Below are positions 52,778 to 61,481 of a stretch of DNA of 64,000 nucleotides, one piece after another. The notes under the pieces were generated by a model. It was not told the origin of the DNA. It worked only from the letters and a program-made list of their open reading frames with translations, and ran no database searches. The DNA is from Caulobacter sp. UNC279MFTsu5.1 (lineage in GTDB: Bacteria; Pseudomonadota; Alphaproteobacteria; Caulobacterales; Caulobacteraceae), in the NCBI RefSeq assembly GCF_900114015.1, contig NZ_FORN01000022.1, forward strand, positions 1 to 64,000, read 5' to 3'. Position numbers and translations under genes: made by a program. The first letter of the stretch is position 1; each line of letters starts with the position of its first letter.

Positions 52778-53592
52778 CAGCGCCCCCTCGCCGGATAGGC
52801 CCACGGATAGGCGCGGCGGGCGACCAGCCTCAGCGCTACATCCATCGCCACCGCCAGGATCGAGATCCAGACGACGTAGGGCAGGATGATGTCCATCGAC
52901 AGATACCGCCGGACCAGGAAGATGCGGTAGCCCAGGCCCACGTCGGCGGCGATCGCCTCGGCCGAGATCAGATAGACCCAGGCCGGGCATAGGGAGAGCC
53001 GCAGACTGTCGATCAAGCGCGGCATGGCCTGCGGCAGAGCCACGCGCAGGGCCAGTTGCCAAGTGCTGGAGCCCAGGGTCTGGGCCTTGACCAGTTGCTC
53101 CTCGGGAATGGCGGCCACGTGGGCGGCCAGGTCCCGGACCATGACCGGCGTCACGCCGATCACGATCAGGGCGATCTTAGCGGTCTCGCCCAGGCCAAAG
53201 ACGATAAACAGGATCGGCAGGACGGCGATGGGCGGGATCACCGCGATCGCCGCCACCAAGGGTCCCAGCTTGACCCGCAGGATCGGCAAGAGTCCCAAGC
53301 TCAGCCCCAGGACCAGGCTGATCGCCGTGGCGAGGGCGAGGGCCACGCCGATGCGCTCCAGGCTAGCCAGGGTGTCGACCAGCAGCGGCGCGTGACCGGT
53401 CAGCGGATCGACCTTGGCCATCAGTTGCACGGCCTCGACCATGGCCCGAGGCGTCGGCAGCAGCTTGTCGCGCGGGTTGTCGGCGTGACGGGCCTGCGAC
53501 GCCATCAGATAGACCAACGCCGCCACCAGCAGCGGGAGGGCCCCGAGCAGGACCGCGAGACCGCCCCGGGGTCTGACGTTCAACAGGCGCAT
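52777..53592 (-). CDS. ABC transporter permease, NitT/TauT family
   Basis: A 271-residue inner-membrane protein with about six helices (for example LAVLLGALPLLVAALVYLMA, IAVIPPIAVLPILFIVFGLG, YVVWISILAVAMDVALRLVA). It has the coupling EAA-type loop (EEQLVKAQTLGSSTWQLALR, VALPQAMPRLIDSL). It forms the channel of the importer. It starts 63 bp after the binding-protein gene and ends overlapping the ATPase start. Confidence 0.92.
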   Translation of the reverse strand: MRLLNVRPRGGLAVLLGALPLLVAALVYLMASQARHADNPRDKLLPTPRAMVEAVQLMAKVDPLTGHAPLLVDTLASLERIGVALALATAISLVLGLSLGLLPILRVKLGPLVAAIAVIPPIAVLPILFIVFGLGETAKIALIVIGVTPVMVRDLAAHVAAIPEEQLVKAQTLGSSTWQLALRVALPQAMPRLIDSLRLSLCPAWVYLISAEAIAADVGLGYRIFLVRRYLSMDIILPYVVWISILAVAMDVALRLVARRAYPWAYPARGR

Positions 53593-53655
53593 GATCGCTC
53601 GTCGCTGAGAAATGAAGGACGCGCGTCCGCGCTCTGGGCGAAGACGCGCCGGTTC

Positions 53656-54768
53656 CTAGAGCTTGCCGTCGACCGCCTGCTGCACGTAGCTGGGATCGAA
53701 GCGCAGCTTGACGTTCTTCGGGTCGCCCAGGGTCTTGCCGCCCGGGAAGCTGATGCCGATGTCGTCCACCGACTTCGCGCCCTGTCCGAACAGGCCCATG
53801 CTGAAGCTGAACTTGCGCACGCGGTCGTTGGCGGTGACAAGATCCGGGCTGACCGTGGCGGCCAGGGCCGACTTCGGGTCAGCATAGAGATGGGTCGTCT
53901 TCAGCTGGCCTTCGAAGCTGGCCAGATCCGCGCCCGACAGCTTGGCCATCTGCTCGCGCGCGGCCTTGCCTTCCGGCGTCTGGGCCACGGTCAGGGCCAT
54001 GGTCTCGTACCAGATGCCGGTCAGGGCCTTGCCGAGGTTTGGATTGGCCTTGAGGGCGTCGGTGCTGACCATCAGGCCGTCCAGGATCTCGCCCGGGATC
54101 TTGGAGCTGTCGAAGACCTCGGTCGCGCCGGGCATCTTCTTCACTTCCGACAGCTGCGGGTTCCAGGTCACCAGGGCCTTGGTGTCGGCCGCGCCAAAGG
54201 CCGCGACGATGTCGGCGTCCGAGGTGTTGACCGTCTTGACGTCGCTCATCTTCAACCCGGCCTTCTCCAGGGCGCGGGCCAGCAGGTAGTGCGAAACCGA
54301 GAGCTCGACGAGATTGACCGGACGCCCCTTCAGGTCCGCCAGACTGGCGCCGTTCTTCAGCACCACGCCGTCGTTGCCGTCGGAATAGTCGCCGATCATC
54401 ACCACCGTGGTGTCCTTGCCGGCGGCGGCCGGCACGGTCAGGGCGTCCATATTGGTGGCTGTGACGCCGTCCAGCTTGCCGGCCGAGTACTGGTTCAGCG
54501 ACTCCACATAGTCGTTGATCTGCACCAGCTCGATCTTCAGGCCGTACTTGTCGGCCCACTTCTTCACGATGCCCGACTGCTGGGCGTAGGCCCAGGGCAT
54601 CCAGCCGGCATAGATGGTCCAACCGATCTTGTATTCGGTCTTGGCTGCGGCGGGGGCGGCCGCCGGCGCGGCGGCCTTGTCGCTGGTCTTGGGCCCGCAC
54701 GAGGCCAGCGCCAGGCAGGACACGGCCATGGCCGCCATGAAACGCTTGCGGTTGAACAGGACACTCAT
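53656..54768 (-). CDS. ABC transporter substrate-binding lipoprotein of the urea/guanidine carboxylase region
   Basis: A 370-residue exported protein. The lipobox LASC at about residues 21-24 marks a lipoprotein. The binding fold follows an Ala/Pro linker (KIGWTIYAGWMPWAYAQQSG, QINDYVESLNQYSAGKLDGV, TATNMDALTVPAAAGKDTTV, VTWNPQLSEV). This is the binding protein type found beside urea carboxylase genes, of the NitT/TauT superfamily. The ATG at 54768 follows GGGAGCCGCTG. Its promoter, with the NikR-type repeat at 54808-54835, places it under the same control as the carboxylase operon. Ligand: urea, guanidine or related; not decided. Confidence 0.9.
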   Translation of the reverse strand: MSVLFNRKRFMAAMAVSCLALASCGPKTSDKAAAPAAAPAAAKTEYKIGWTIYAGWMPWAYAQQSGIVKKWADKYGLKIELVQINDYVESLNQYSAGKLDGVTATNMDALTVPAAAGKDTTVVMIGDYSDGNDGVVLKNGASLADLKGRPVNLVELSVSHYLLARALEKAGLKMSDVKTVNTSDADIVAAFGAADTKALVTWNPQLSEVKKMPGATEVFDSSKIPGEILDGLMVSTDALKANPNLGKALTGIWYETMALTVAQTPEGKAAREQMAKLSGADLASFEGQLKTTHLYADPKSALAATVSPDLVTANDRVRKFSFSMGLFGQGAKSVDDIGISFPGGKTLGDPKNVKLRFDPSYVQQAVDGKL

Positions 54769-54807
54769 CAGCGGCTCCCTCCATGTTCGCTGACCACAGA
54801 GAGTTCC

Positions 54808-54835
54808 ATATTACGATTTCACGCAATCGTAATAC
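54808..54835. promoter_or_regulatory. NikR-type 6-16-6 inverted repeat, operator of the importer operon
   Basis: TATTACG (54809-54815) and CGTAATA (54828-54834) are perfect inverted arms with a 12-bp gap; with outer bases ATATTA-16 bp-TAATAC. Arms, spacing and even flanking bases match the site at 44001-44028. It lies 40 bp upstream of the binding-protein start on the reverse strand. Confidence 0.78.
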
Positions 54836-55009
54836 CGAGAGCAATCCCGACGCCGCCTGAAATTCCCCCGAAATGCTGAAAAAGCAGGCCAGCCCGGACC
54901 TTGGCGCCCGAATCCCGCGCCCCGTAGGGTTCAGCCGTCATCCCCGCGTGACGCGTGGTTGCGGGGCGCCTTTGCGGGACCATCATGAGGCGAACTTCAG
55001 GAGGCCCTC

Positions 55010-55093
55010 ATGATCCGCAAGTTCGTGATCGGCCTGAGCCAGACCTTGTTCTCCTGGCTGTCGGTCCGCGCCGGCCGGTATTGGGCGCACTAG
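55010..55093 (+). CDS. Candidate 27-residue peptide
   Basis: An ATG at 55010 preceded by AGGAGGCCCTC, one of the best ribosome sites in the window, opens a 27-codon frame. The peptide has a positive start (MIRKF), an amphipathic or hydrophobic middle (VIGLSQTLFSWLSV) and a basic/aromatic end (RAGRYWAH). No family recognised. It lies in the gap between the importer promoter and the MarR gene, after a GC-rich segment with hairpin potential (CCCGC at 54943, GCGGG at 54961). It may be a small membrane peptide or a leader. Confidence 0.45.
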   Translation: MIRKFVIGLSQTLFSWLSVRAGRYWAH

Positions 55094-55189
55094 CAGCGGC
55101 GTTGTTCGCAAGACGGCTGGCTTGAAAAGCCCGGTCAACGGCAGGCGCAGTGTTTCGTTAGACGGCAGGCGTCTCGCCCCGCCGTTCAA

Positions 55190-55654
55190 TCAGAGGGCGG
55201 CGATACGCCTCAGAGCGGCCAACATGCGCTCCGTCTCGAAATCTCCGAGGGCGTCGAGAACCTTGCGGCCGTGCTGGTCGTGCGCGACCTTGGCCTTTTG
55301 CAGCAGTGCTTCGCCTTCGGTGGTCAGGGACAGGGCGTAGGCTCGACGGTCGCCCGGAACAGAACCCCGCCGCACCAGTCCTCGGGCTTCCAACTGGTCG
55401 ATGATGGTCACCAGGTTGGGGCGCTGGATGCGCAGGACCTCGCCGATCGCGCGCTGCTGCAGGCCAGGCGTGGCCTCGATGACGAGCAGCACCGACAGGT
55501 CGGTGACGCGCAGGTCGAAGGGTTTCAGGCCCGCCAGAAGATCCTTGAACACCGCCACCTGGGCCAAGCGCAGCAGAAACCCGACCGTGGTCTCCAGGCC
55601 GCCCAGCGAAACGTCCTCGCCCATCGGTTCCTTGCGCTCGGCCGCGTCGATCAT
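55190..55654 (-). CDS. MarR-family transcriptional regulator
   Basis: A 154-residue dimeric winged-helix regulator. It has LKPFDLRVTDLSVLLVIEAT, the recognition region LQQRAIGEVLRIQRPNLVTI, the wing (EARGLVRRGSVPGDRRAYAL) and a C-terminal dimer helix (HGRKVLDALGDFETERMLAA). The ATG at 55654 was chosen; an open frame to 55786 has no ribosome site, and an ATG ten codons later is possible. It is divergent from the receptor at 55889, with an AT-rich 234-bp gap, and upstream of the efflux operon. MarR proteins often control such pumps, so either may be its target. Confidence 0.88.
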   Translation of the reverse strand: MIDAAERKEPMGEDVSLGGLETTVGFLLRLAQVAVFKDLLAGLKPFDLRVTDLSVLLVIEATPGLQQRAIGEVLRIQRPNLVTIIDQLEARGLVRRGSVPGDRRAYALSLTTEGEALLQKAKVAHDQHGRKVLDALGDFETERMLAALRRIAAL

Positions 55655-55888
55655 TCCGGCTTCTCTATCGTTGTCGCGGTCTTGGTACCACGTCGCGCGG
55701 ATTCGCGCCGGCCGCGTCGAGTGACACTCGCGCAACAAGGTTCTTCGAACATCGACGCCTTCAGCATTGCCGATTGATCGCCGCATACATTCATGCTCTG
55801 AAATAATTAGTACTCATAACAAAATGCGTGTTGCCGGCGAACTCTCGGGGGCTCGCTGAGAAAACATCGACGTACGAGGAGGAAACAG

Positions 55889-58180
55889 ATGCCCAGGAAT
55901 GGGACTATCTCCGGCCGCCTGCGCGCCGGAGGCCTGCTGGTCTGCGCCGCCGCCGGCGCCCAGATCGCATCGCCCGCCTTCGCCTCCGGACAGTCCGAGG
56001 CGCCCGCCGTTCAGATCGAGGAGGTGGTCGTCACCGCCCGCCGCCGCGAGGAGCGACTGCAGGACGCCCCCGTCGCCGTCACCGCCCTGGCCGGCGAGGC
56101 GCTGGAGAGCCGGGGCGTCGACAGCGTCGACCAGATCGCCAAGTTCGCGCCCAGCATTCGCTTCGACGGCGCGGCGGCGCTGAGCGGCGGCAACTACAAC
56201 GCCACCGTCTTCATCCGCGGCGTCGGCCAGAACGACTTCGCCATCTTCAGCGACCCCGGCGTGGGCGTCTATGTCGATGGCGTCTACTACGCCCGCTCGA
56301 TCGGCGGCACGCTGGACGCCTTCGACGTCAGCCGGATCGAGGTGCTGCGTGGACCGCAGGGCACGCTGTTCGGCAAGAACACGATCGGCGGCGCGGTGCT
56401 GATCACCACCGACCAGCCGAAGAACGAGCTCGGCGGCAAGATCGAGGCTGTGACGGGCAGCTACAACCGTTTGGACGTCAAGGGTCACGTCGACATCCCG
56501 CTGAGCGAGAAGGTCTCGGCCCGACTGTCGGCCGCACGCCTGACCCGCGACGGCTATGGCAAGCGTCTCCTGGCGGGCGACGACCTGGGCGACCGCAACG
56601 CCACCGCCGCCCGCGCCCAGCTGCGCTGGGAAGCATCCGACGCGGTGACGGTCAGCCTTTCAGCCGACTACACCCGGGCGCGGGAGCATTCGGCGCCGCA
56701 GAAGCTGCTGGTGATCGGCGCGGTCCCGGGATTCGCAGTCGGGCCGTTCATGGCCAATTTCAACACCTATGTCGCGCCGGGCCTGGGGATCACCGCGCCG
56801 AACGGGGCCAAGTCGCTGAACCCTTCGTTCCTGACGAACAGTCCGTTCACGACCTATGGCACGGGTCCGAACATCAACGACCTGGACCTGTGGGGCGGTT
56901 CGGCCACCGTGGACTGGGATCTCGGCGGCGTCAGCTTCAAGAGCATCAGCGCCGTGCGCGGCCTGAAAGCGACCTTCGCCCGCGACGGCGACAACACGCC
57001 CTTCACCTTCCGCGAGACCTTCAACCACGACGTCCAGGCCCAATACAGCCAGGAATTCCAGCTGAGCGGCCAGTCGTTCGGTGATCGCCTGACCTGGGTG
57101 ACCGGCGCCTACGCCTTCCGCGAGCGCGGCACGGACTCCGGCTACGCCAAGTTGGCGCTCGGCCTGGCGCCCGGCGTCTCGCCGCCGCCCTACAGCCCCT
57201 CGGCGGCGGTCTACACCAAGGTGACCAGCACCACCTACGCCCTGTTCGCCCAGGGCAGCCTTACCCTGACCGACCGCCTGAGCGCCACGGTCGGCGCCCG
57301 CTACAATCGCGACGAGAAGGCCTATGTGCTCGACCACCGCCGCATCCGCGACGGCGGCGTCATCGCCAAGGTAAGCCCGAGCGGATCGTGGAATTCGTTC
57401 ACGCCCAAGGTCGGCCTGGAATTCAAGGCCACGCCCGACGTCCTGCTCTATGCGTCGGTCGGAAAGGGCTTCAAGAGCGGCGGCTTCAACGCCCGGCCGC
57501 TCAACGACGCCAGCGAGGTCACCGAATATCAGCCCGAGACCCTGCTCACCTACGAGGCCGGCGCCAAGACGGCCTGGCTGGACCGTCGCCTGATCCTCAA
57601 CGTCGCCGGCTATTTCAGCGACTACCAGGACATCCAGGTCACGGTGAACCAGACGCCGCGCAACTTCGTGGCCAACGCCGCGGCGGGCGAGGTCAAGGGC
57701 GTCGAGGTCGAGCTCCAGGCCAAGCCGACCGCCAACTGGAGCTTCAACTTCGGCGGCGGCTACATGGACGCCAAGTATACCGAAGTCGGCTCCGGCTTGG
57801 CCGCCGGGCAGGTGCTGCCGATCACCTTGGCCACCCACTTCGTCAAGGCGCCGAAATGGACGCTGAACGGCGGTGTCGAATACGGCCACGAACTGCCGGG
57901 CGGCGGCCGCCTGACCGCCCGCGTCGACTGGACGCACTACAGCACTGTCTACAACGACGTGGCCAACGATCCCGCCCTGACCCAGCCGGCCTACGACCTG
58001 TTCGGCGCGCGACTGGCCTACGCCTCGCCGGACCGGACGTGGCAGGCGGCGCTGTTCGGCACGAACCTGTCGGACGAGCGCTACATGGTGTCGGGCAACG
58101 CTTCCAGTGGCTTCGGACTGAAGGAAGCCAGCTTCGGTCGTCCGCGCGAATGGGGATTCAGCTTGAGCCGCAAGTTCTAG
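55889..58180 (+). CDS. TonB-dependent receptor, iron-complex type
   Basis: A 763-residue outer-membrane receptor. The signal peptide is LRAGGLLVCAAAGAQIASPA. The TonB box and plug start read IEEVVVTARRREERLQDAPV, then FIRGVGQNDFAIFSDPGVGV, YVDGVYYARSIGG, IEVLRGPQGTLFGKNTIGGA. The barrel ends WGFSLSRKF. RRREERLQDAPVAVTA is typical of the large FyuA-like group in alphaproteobacteria, importing siderophores or other ligands. GAGGAGGAAACAG precedes the ATG. It is shorter than the two glycan-type receptors and has no STN domain. Confidence 0.92.
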   Translation: MPRNGTISGRLRAGGLLVCAAAGAQIASPAFASGQSEAPAVQIEEVVVTARRREERLQDAPVAVTALAGEALESRGVDSVDQIAKFAPSIRFDGAAALSGGNYNATVFIRGVGQNDFAIFSDPGVGVYVDGVYYARSIGGTLDAFDVSRIEVLRGPQGTLFGKNTIGGAVLITTDQPKNELGGKIEAVTGSYNRLDVKGHVDIPLSEKVSARLSAARLTRDGYGKRLLAGDDLGDRNATAARAQLRWEASDAVTVSLSADYTRAREHSAPQKLLVIGAVPGFAVGPFMANFNTYVAPGLGITAPNGAKSLNPSFLTNSPFTTYGTGPNINDLDLWGGSATVDWDLGGVSFKSISAVRGLKATFARDGDNTPFTFRETFNHDVQAQYSQEFQLSGQSFGDRLTWVTGAYAFRERGTDSGYAKLALGLAPGVSPPPYSPSAAVYTKVTSTTYALFAQGSLTLTDRLSATVGARYNRDEKAYVLDHRRIRDGGVIAKVSPSGSWNSFTPKVGLEFKATPDVLLYASVGKGFKSGGFNARPLNDASEVTEYQPETLLTYEAGAKTAWLDRRLILNVAGYFSDYQDIQVTVNQTPRNFVANAAAGEVKGVEVELQAKPTANWSFNFGGGYMDAKYTEVGSGLAAGQVLPITLATHFVKAPKWTLNGGVEYGHELPGGGRLTARVDWTHYSTVYNDVANDPALTQPAYDLFGARLAYASPDRTWQAALFGTNLSDERYMVSGNASSGFGLKEASFGRPREWGFSLSRKF

Positions 58181-58582
58181 GATCCCCCTGAAGAACGCTC
58201 TTGATGCGCCCGATCAGCCCTTCAGGCTGGCGGGCGCACATTCCCGGTTCCAGCGCCGGCCAACGCCACCGCCGCCAGCACTTGCCGCGCGTTCGATGCG
58301 TCCGCGCCTTCCGCCTGGAAGGGCCGCTTTCCGACAACTGTGCCGAGGCCCGAAGGCTTCCAATCGGACAGTCTGAAGATCAGGCAAGTGTTCGATTACG
58401 GACACTGGCTCTACGGTCGAGAGCCAAACCTGCCCCTCGGATCGAGACCTGATCACGAGGCTAAGGCAGACGCGCGCGCCGCGACAAACTAAAGCCATCC
58501 GGCCGACGGCCGCGAAAGTTGCGCGCCAGGATTTGACCCGCCCGGTGCGTCAAACCAATGTCACCCATTGGAAGGAGCCTCC
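58181..58582. other. Gap between receptor and efflux operon
   Basis: About 400 bp without a recognisable gene. Both strands have open but uncharacteristic frames. It may hold the efflux-operon promoter near 58480-58560. Confidence 0.4.
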
Positions 58583-58657
58583 ATGGATTCGACGATTGCT
58601 CGAGTCGCTGCGCGCCCGCTCAAGCCGCGCTGGTCGGCCGCGGCCAAACGCGGCTGA
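58583..58657 (+). CDS. Candidate 24-residue leader peptide before the efflux operon
   Basis: An ATG at 58583 preceded by GGAAGGAG with a 5-base gap opens a 24-codon frame (MDSTIARVAARPLKPRWSAA, ending AKRG). It stops 14 bp before the EmrB-type start, which itself has only a poor ribosome site. The peptide is basic with no family. The arrangement suggests translation of the leader delivers ribosomes to the pump gene or senses ribosome stalling by drugs. Coding status is inferred from the ribosome site only. Confidence 0.4.
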   Translation: MDSTIARVAARPLKPRWSAAAKRG

Positions 58658-58671
58658 ATCGAGCCCGCACG

Positions 58672-60342
58672 ATGCCTCAGCACGGCGAACAGATCGGACA
58701 GACGCCGGACTGGCTTCCGCACGAGCGCCCGCTGCTGCCGGGCTCGCCGTCGACGCCGAACTTCCCGATCAGCTTCCGCATCGTCCACGGCCTGATCAGC
58801 CTGCTGATCGGCGTGACCGGATCGCTGGGCGCGGCCCTGATCCAGGTCAACCTGCCGGCCATCCAGGGATCGCTGGGACTCACGCCGACGCAAGGCGCCT
58901 GGCTGACCACGATCTATGTAATGACCAACATCTCGATGAACCTGCTGCTGGTGAAGTACCGCCAGCAATTCGGCATCCGCCGGTTCGCCCTGGTGTTTCT
59001 GAGCCTCTACACGATCGCGGCCTTCGCCCACCTGGCGCTGGACAACTTCCCCATGGCCCTGGCGCTGCGGGCGATCAGCGGCGTGGGCGCAGCGGCGCTC
59101 ACCGCCTTGGCCATGTTCTACATGCTGCAGGCCTTCCCGGCTTCGTTCCGCATGGGCGCGCTGGTGCTGGGGGTAGGCGTGTCGCAGTTGGGCGCGCCCC
59201 TGGCTCGGGTGATCTCGACCGGCCTGCTGGACGCCGCCTATTGGCACGGCCTCTACGCGCTGGAAGCCTGCCTGGCCGCCGCGAGCTTGGCCGCCGTCAT
59301 GCTGTTTCGCCTGCCCCACGGCGTGCGCATCCACGTCTTCGAGGGCGTCGACGCCCTGACCTTCGCCCTGCTGGGCGGCGGCTTGGGCCTTCTGGTCGCG
59401 GTACTGGGCCTGGGCCGTGTGGCCTGGTGGTTCGAGGCGCCGTGGCTGGGTTGGTGCCTGGCCGCCGCCGTCGTGCTGCTGGCGGCCGGCGCCCTGGTTG
59501 AGCACGGCCGCGTTCACCCGCTGATCGACACCCGCTGGGTGGCCACCGGAACCTTCCTGCGCTTCGCGTTCAACGTCGCTCTGGTGCGGGTCGTCCTCTC
59601 GGAGCAGAGCGTCGGGGCCGCCGGCCTGATGCAGGCCGTGGGCCTGGCCCAGGAGCAGCAGCGCCTGCTCTACGGCATCGTCCTGGCGGCCACCGCGGCC
59701 GGCATCGTGACCAGCGCCTTCACCCTGAACCAGAAGACCCTGCCAATTCAGTTCCTGGCCTCGATCCTGCTGATCGCCGTCGGCTCGTTCCTCGACGCCC
59801 GCGCCACGCCCCAGATCGGCCCGGTCAACCTGTTCATCAGCCAGGCGCTGCTGGCCTTCGCCGCGGCGATGTTCCTGGGCCCGTCCTTCATGTTCGGCAT
59901 CGGCCAGTTGCTGACCCGAGGCCTGGGCTCGATCATCACCTTCTCTGTGATGTTCGGGGTGGCCCAGAACCTGGGCGGCTTGTTCGGCGCGGCCGTGTTG
60001 GGCACGCTCCAGACCGTCCGGACGCAATATCACGCCGTGGGCTTGGCCGAGCGCCTGACCGGGACCGACCCGACGGTCGCGGCCACGCTGCAGGGCTATG
60101 CCGGCGTCTACGCCTCTACCCAAGCCGATCCGGCCTTCCGCGCCGCCGACGCCAGCGCGCTGCTGAGCCAGCAATTGACCCAGCAGGCCAATGTCCTGGC
60201 CTTTAACGACGTTTTCCTAGTCATCGGGATCGTCGCCTTGCTGCAGTTCTTCTACGCCGGCTTCCTGTTCTTCCGCCTGGCCCGACGCATGGCGGCCGTC
60301 GCCCCGCCCCCCTCGCCCGCACCCGCCCGAGAGACCGCATGA
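58672..60342 (+). CDS. MFS multidrug efflux transporter, EmrB/QacA (DHA2) type
   Basis: A 556-residue inner-membrane protein with about 14 helices. Motifs are IQVNLPAIQGSLGLTPTQGA and WLTTIYVMTNISMNLLLVKY (helix 1-2 region), FGIRRFALVFLSLYTIAAFA, and LAMFYMLQAFPASFRMGALV. It exports drugs or toxic lipids using the proton gradient. The ATG at 58672 was chosen because helix 1 follows normally; the upstream open frame has no site. It overlaps the membrane-fusion gene by ATGA. Confidence 0.9.
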   Translation: MPQHGEQIGQTPDWLPHERPLLPGSPSTPNFPISFRIVHGLISLLIGVTGSLGAALIQVNLPAIQGSLGLTPTQGAWLTTIYVMTNISMNLLLVKYRQQFGIRRFALVFLSLYTIAAFAHLALDNFPMALALRAISGVGAAALTALAMFYMLQAFPASFRMGALVLGVGVSQLGAPLARVISTGLLDAAYWHGLYALEACLAAASLAAVMLFRLPHGVRIHVFEGVDALTFALLGGGLGLLVAVLGLGRVAWWFEAPWLGWCLAAAVVLLAAGALVEHGRVHPLIDTRWVATGTFLRFAFNVALVRVVLSEQSVGAAGLMQAVGLAQEQQRLLYGIVLAATAAGIVTSAFTLNQKTLPIQFLASILLIAVGSFLDARATPQIGPVNLFISQALLAFAAAMFLGPSFMFGIGQLLTRGLGSIITFSVMFGVAQNLGGLFGAAVLGTLQTVRTQYHAVGLAERLTGTDPTVAATLQGYAGVYASTQADPAFRAADASALLSQQLTQQANVLAFNDVFLVIGIVALLQFFYAGFLFFRLARRMAAVAPPPSPAPARETA

Positions 60343-61481
60343 CCGACGCGCCCTCGCCCGCCCCCCAATCCGCTCCGAAGTCCGCGCCTCAACCGGAGGA
60401 CCGCGCCGCCGCCGCCGCGCCGCCGCCCGCCCGGCCCGAACCGCCCACGACGCGCGCCATCCTGCTGACGGTCGGCGGCGCCGTGGTGCTGGTGCTGGTG
60501 ATCCTGTTCCTCTGGAAGCTGCCGCCGTTCGCCGGCTCGGTGCAGCGGACCGACAACGCCTATGTCCGCGGCCAGGTCACCCTCGTCGCCCCCCAGCTCA
60601 GCGGCTATGTGGTCAAGGTCCTGGCGCAGGACTTCCAGACCGTGCGCGCCGGTCAGCCCCTGTTCGAGATCGACCAGCGCATCTACGCCCAGCGCTTGGA
60701 TCAGGCTCGCGCGACGCTGGCCGCCCGCGAGGCCGATCTGGCCAACTCCGTCCAGGCCCGCGCCTCGCGCGAAGCCGCCCTGCACAGCCGCGAGGCCGAC
60801 ATCGGCTCGGCCCAGGCCCAGGTCGAGCGCGCCCGCGCCGACATGGCGCGCGTCGCCGAGCTGGCGACCGACGGCTCGGTGTCGCTGCGCGAGCGCGACC
60901 AGGCCCGGGCCACCCTGCGCGCGGCGGAGGCGACCCTGGCCTCGGCCCGCGCCGGCCAGGAGATCGCCCGCCAGGACGTCCGCTCGGTCGGCGTCTCACG
61001 CCAGGGCCTGGAAGCCGCGGTCGCCGCCGCCGAGGCGGCCCTGCGCCTGGCCGAGATCGACATGGTCAACACCGTCGTCGCCGCCCCCGCCGACGGCCAG
61101 CTGGGCCAGGTTGGCGTGCGCCGCGGCCAGTACGTCACCGCCGGCAGCCAGTTGGTCGCCCTGGTGCCGCCGCAGCGCTGGGTGATCGCCAACTTCAAGG
61201 AGCGTCAGTCCGGCCGCATGCGCCCGGGCCAGAAGGCGACCGTCACCGTCGACGCCCTGGGCGACCAGCGCTTTACCGGTCGCGTCGAGCAGGTCTCCCC
61301 CGCCACCGGCTCGGAGTTCAGCATCCTCCCGGCCCAGAACGCGACCGGCAACTTCACCAAGATCGCCCAGCGCCTGCCGGTGCGCATCGCGCTCGACCCC
61401 GGCCAGCCCGACCTCGTCCGCCTGCGTCCGGGCATGTCGGTTGAGGCCGAGGTCGATACGGCCACGAAGGGCCGCCGCTGA
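60339..61481 (+). CDS. Membrane-fusion protein of the efflux system, EmrA/HlyD type
   Basis: A 380-residue protein. After a Pro/Ala-rich cytoplasmic start, one membrane helix (AILLTVGGAVVLVLVILFLW) anchors it. The periplasmic part has the split lipoyl domain (RTDNAYVRGQVTLVAPQLSG, VVKVLAQDFQTVRAGQPLFE and VVAAPADGQLGQVGVRRGQY), a long coiled-coil hairpin (about 115-215) and a beta-barrel (WVIANFKERQSGRMRPGQKA). It links EmrB to the outer-membrane protein encoded next. Start overlaps EmrB stop; stop overlaps the NodT start (TGATG). Confidence 0.93.
   Translation: MTDAPSPAPQSAPKSAPQPEDRAAAAAPPPARPEPPTTRAILLTVGGAVVLVLVILFLWKLPPFAGSVQRTDNAYVRGQVTLVAPQLSGYVVKVLAQDFQTVRAGQPLFEIDQRIYAQRLDQARATLAAREADLANSVQARASREAALHSREADIGSAQAQVERARADMARVAELATDGSVSLRERDQARATLRAAEATLASARAGQEIARQDVRSVGVSRQGLEAAVAAAEAALRLAEIDMVNTVVAAPADGQLGQVGVRRGQYVTAGSQLVALVPPQRWVIANFKERQSGRMRPGQKATVTVDALGDQRFTGRVEQVSPATGSEFSILPAQNATGNFTKIAQRLPVRIALDPGQPDLVRLRPGMSVEAEVDTATKGRR

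Noticed and set aside
58214..58498. Minus-strand frame in the gap before the efflux operon
   Set aside because: No start signal. The translation resembles nothing known and runs through likely promoter DNA.
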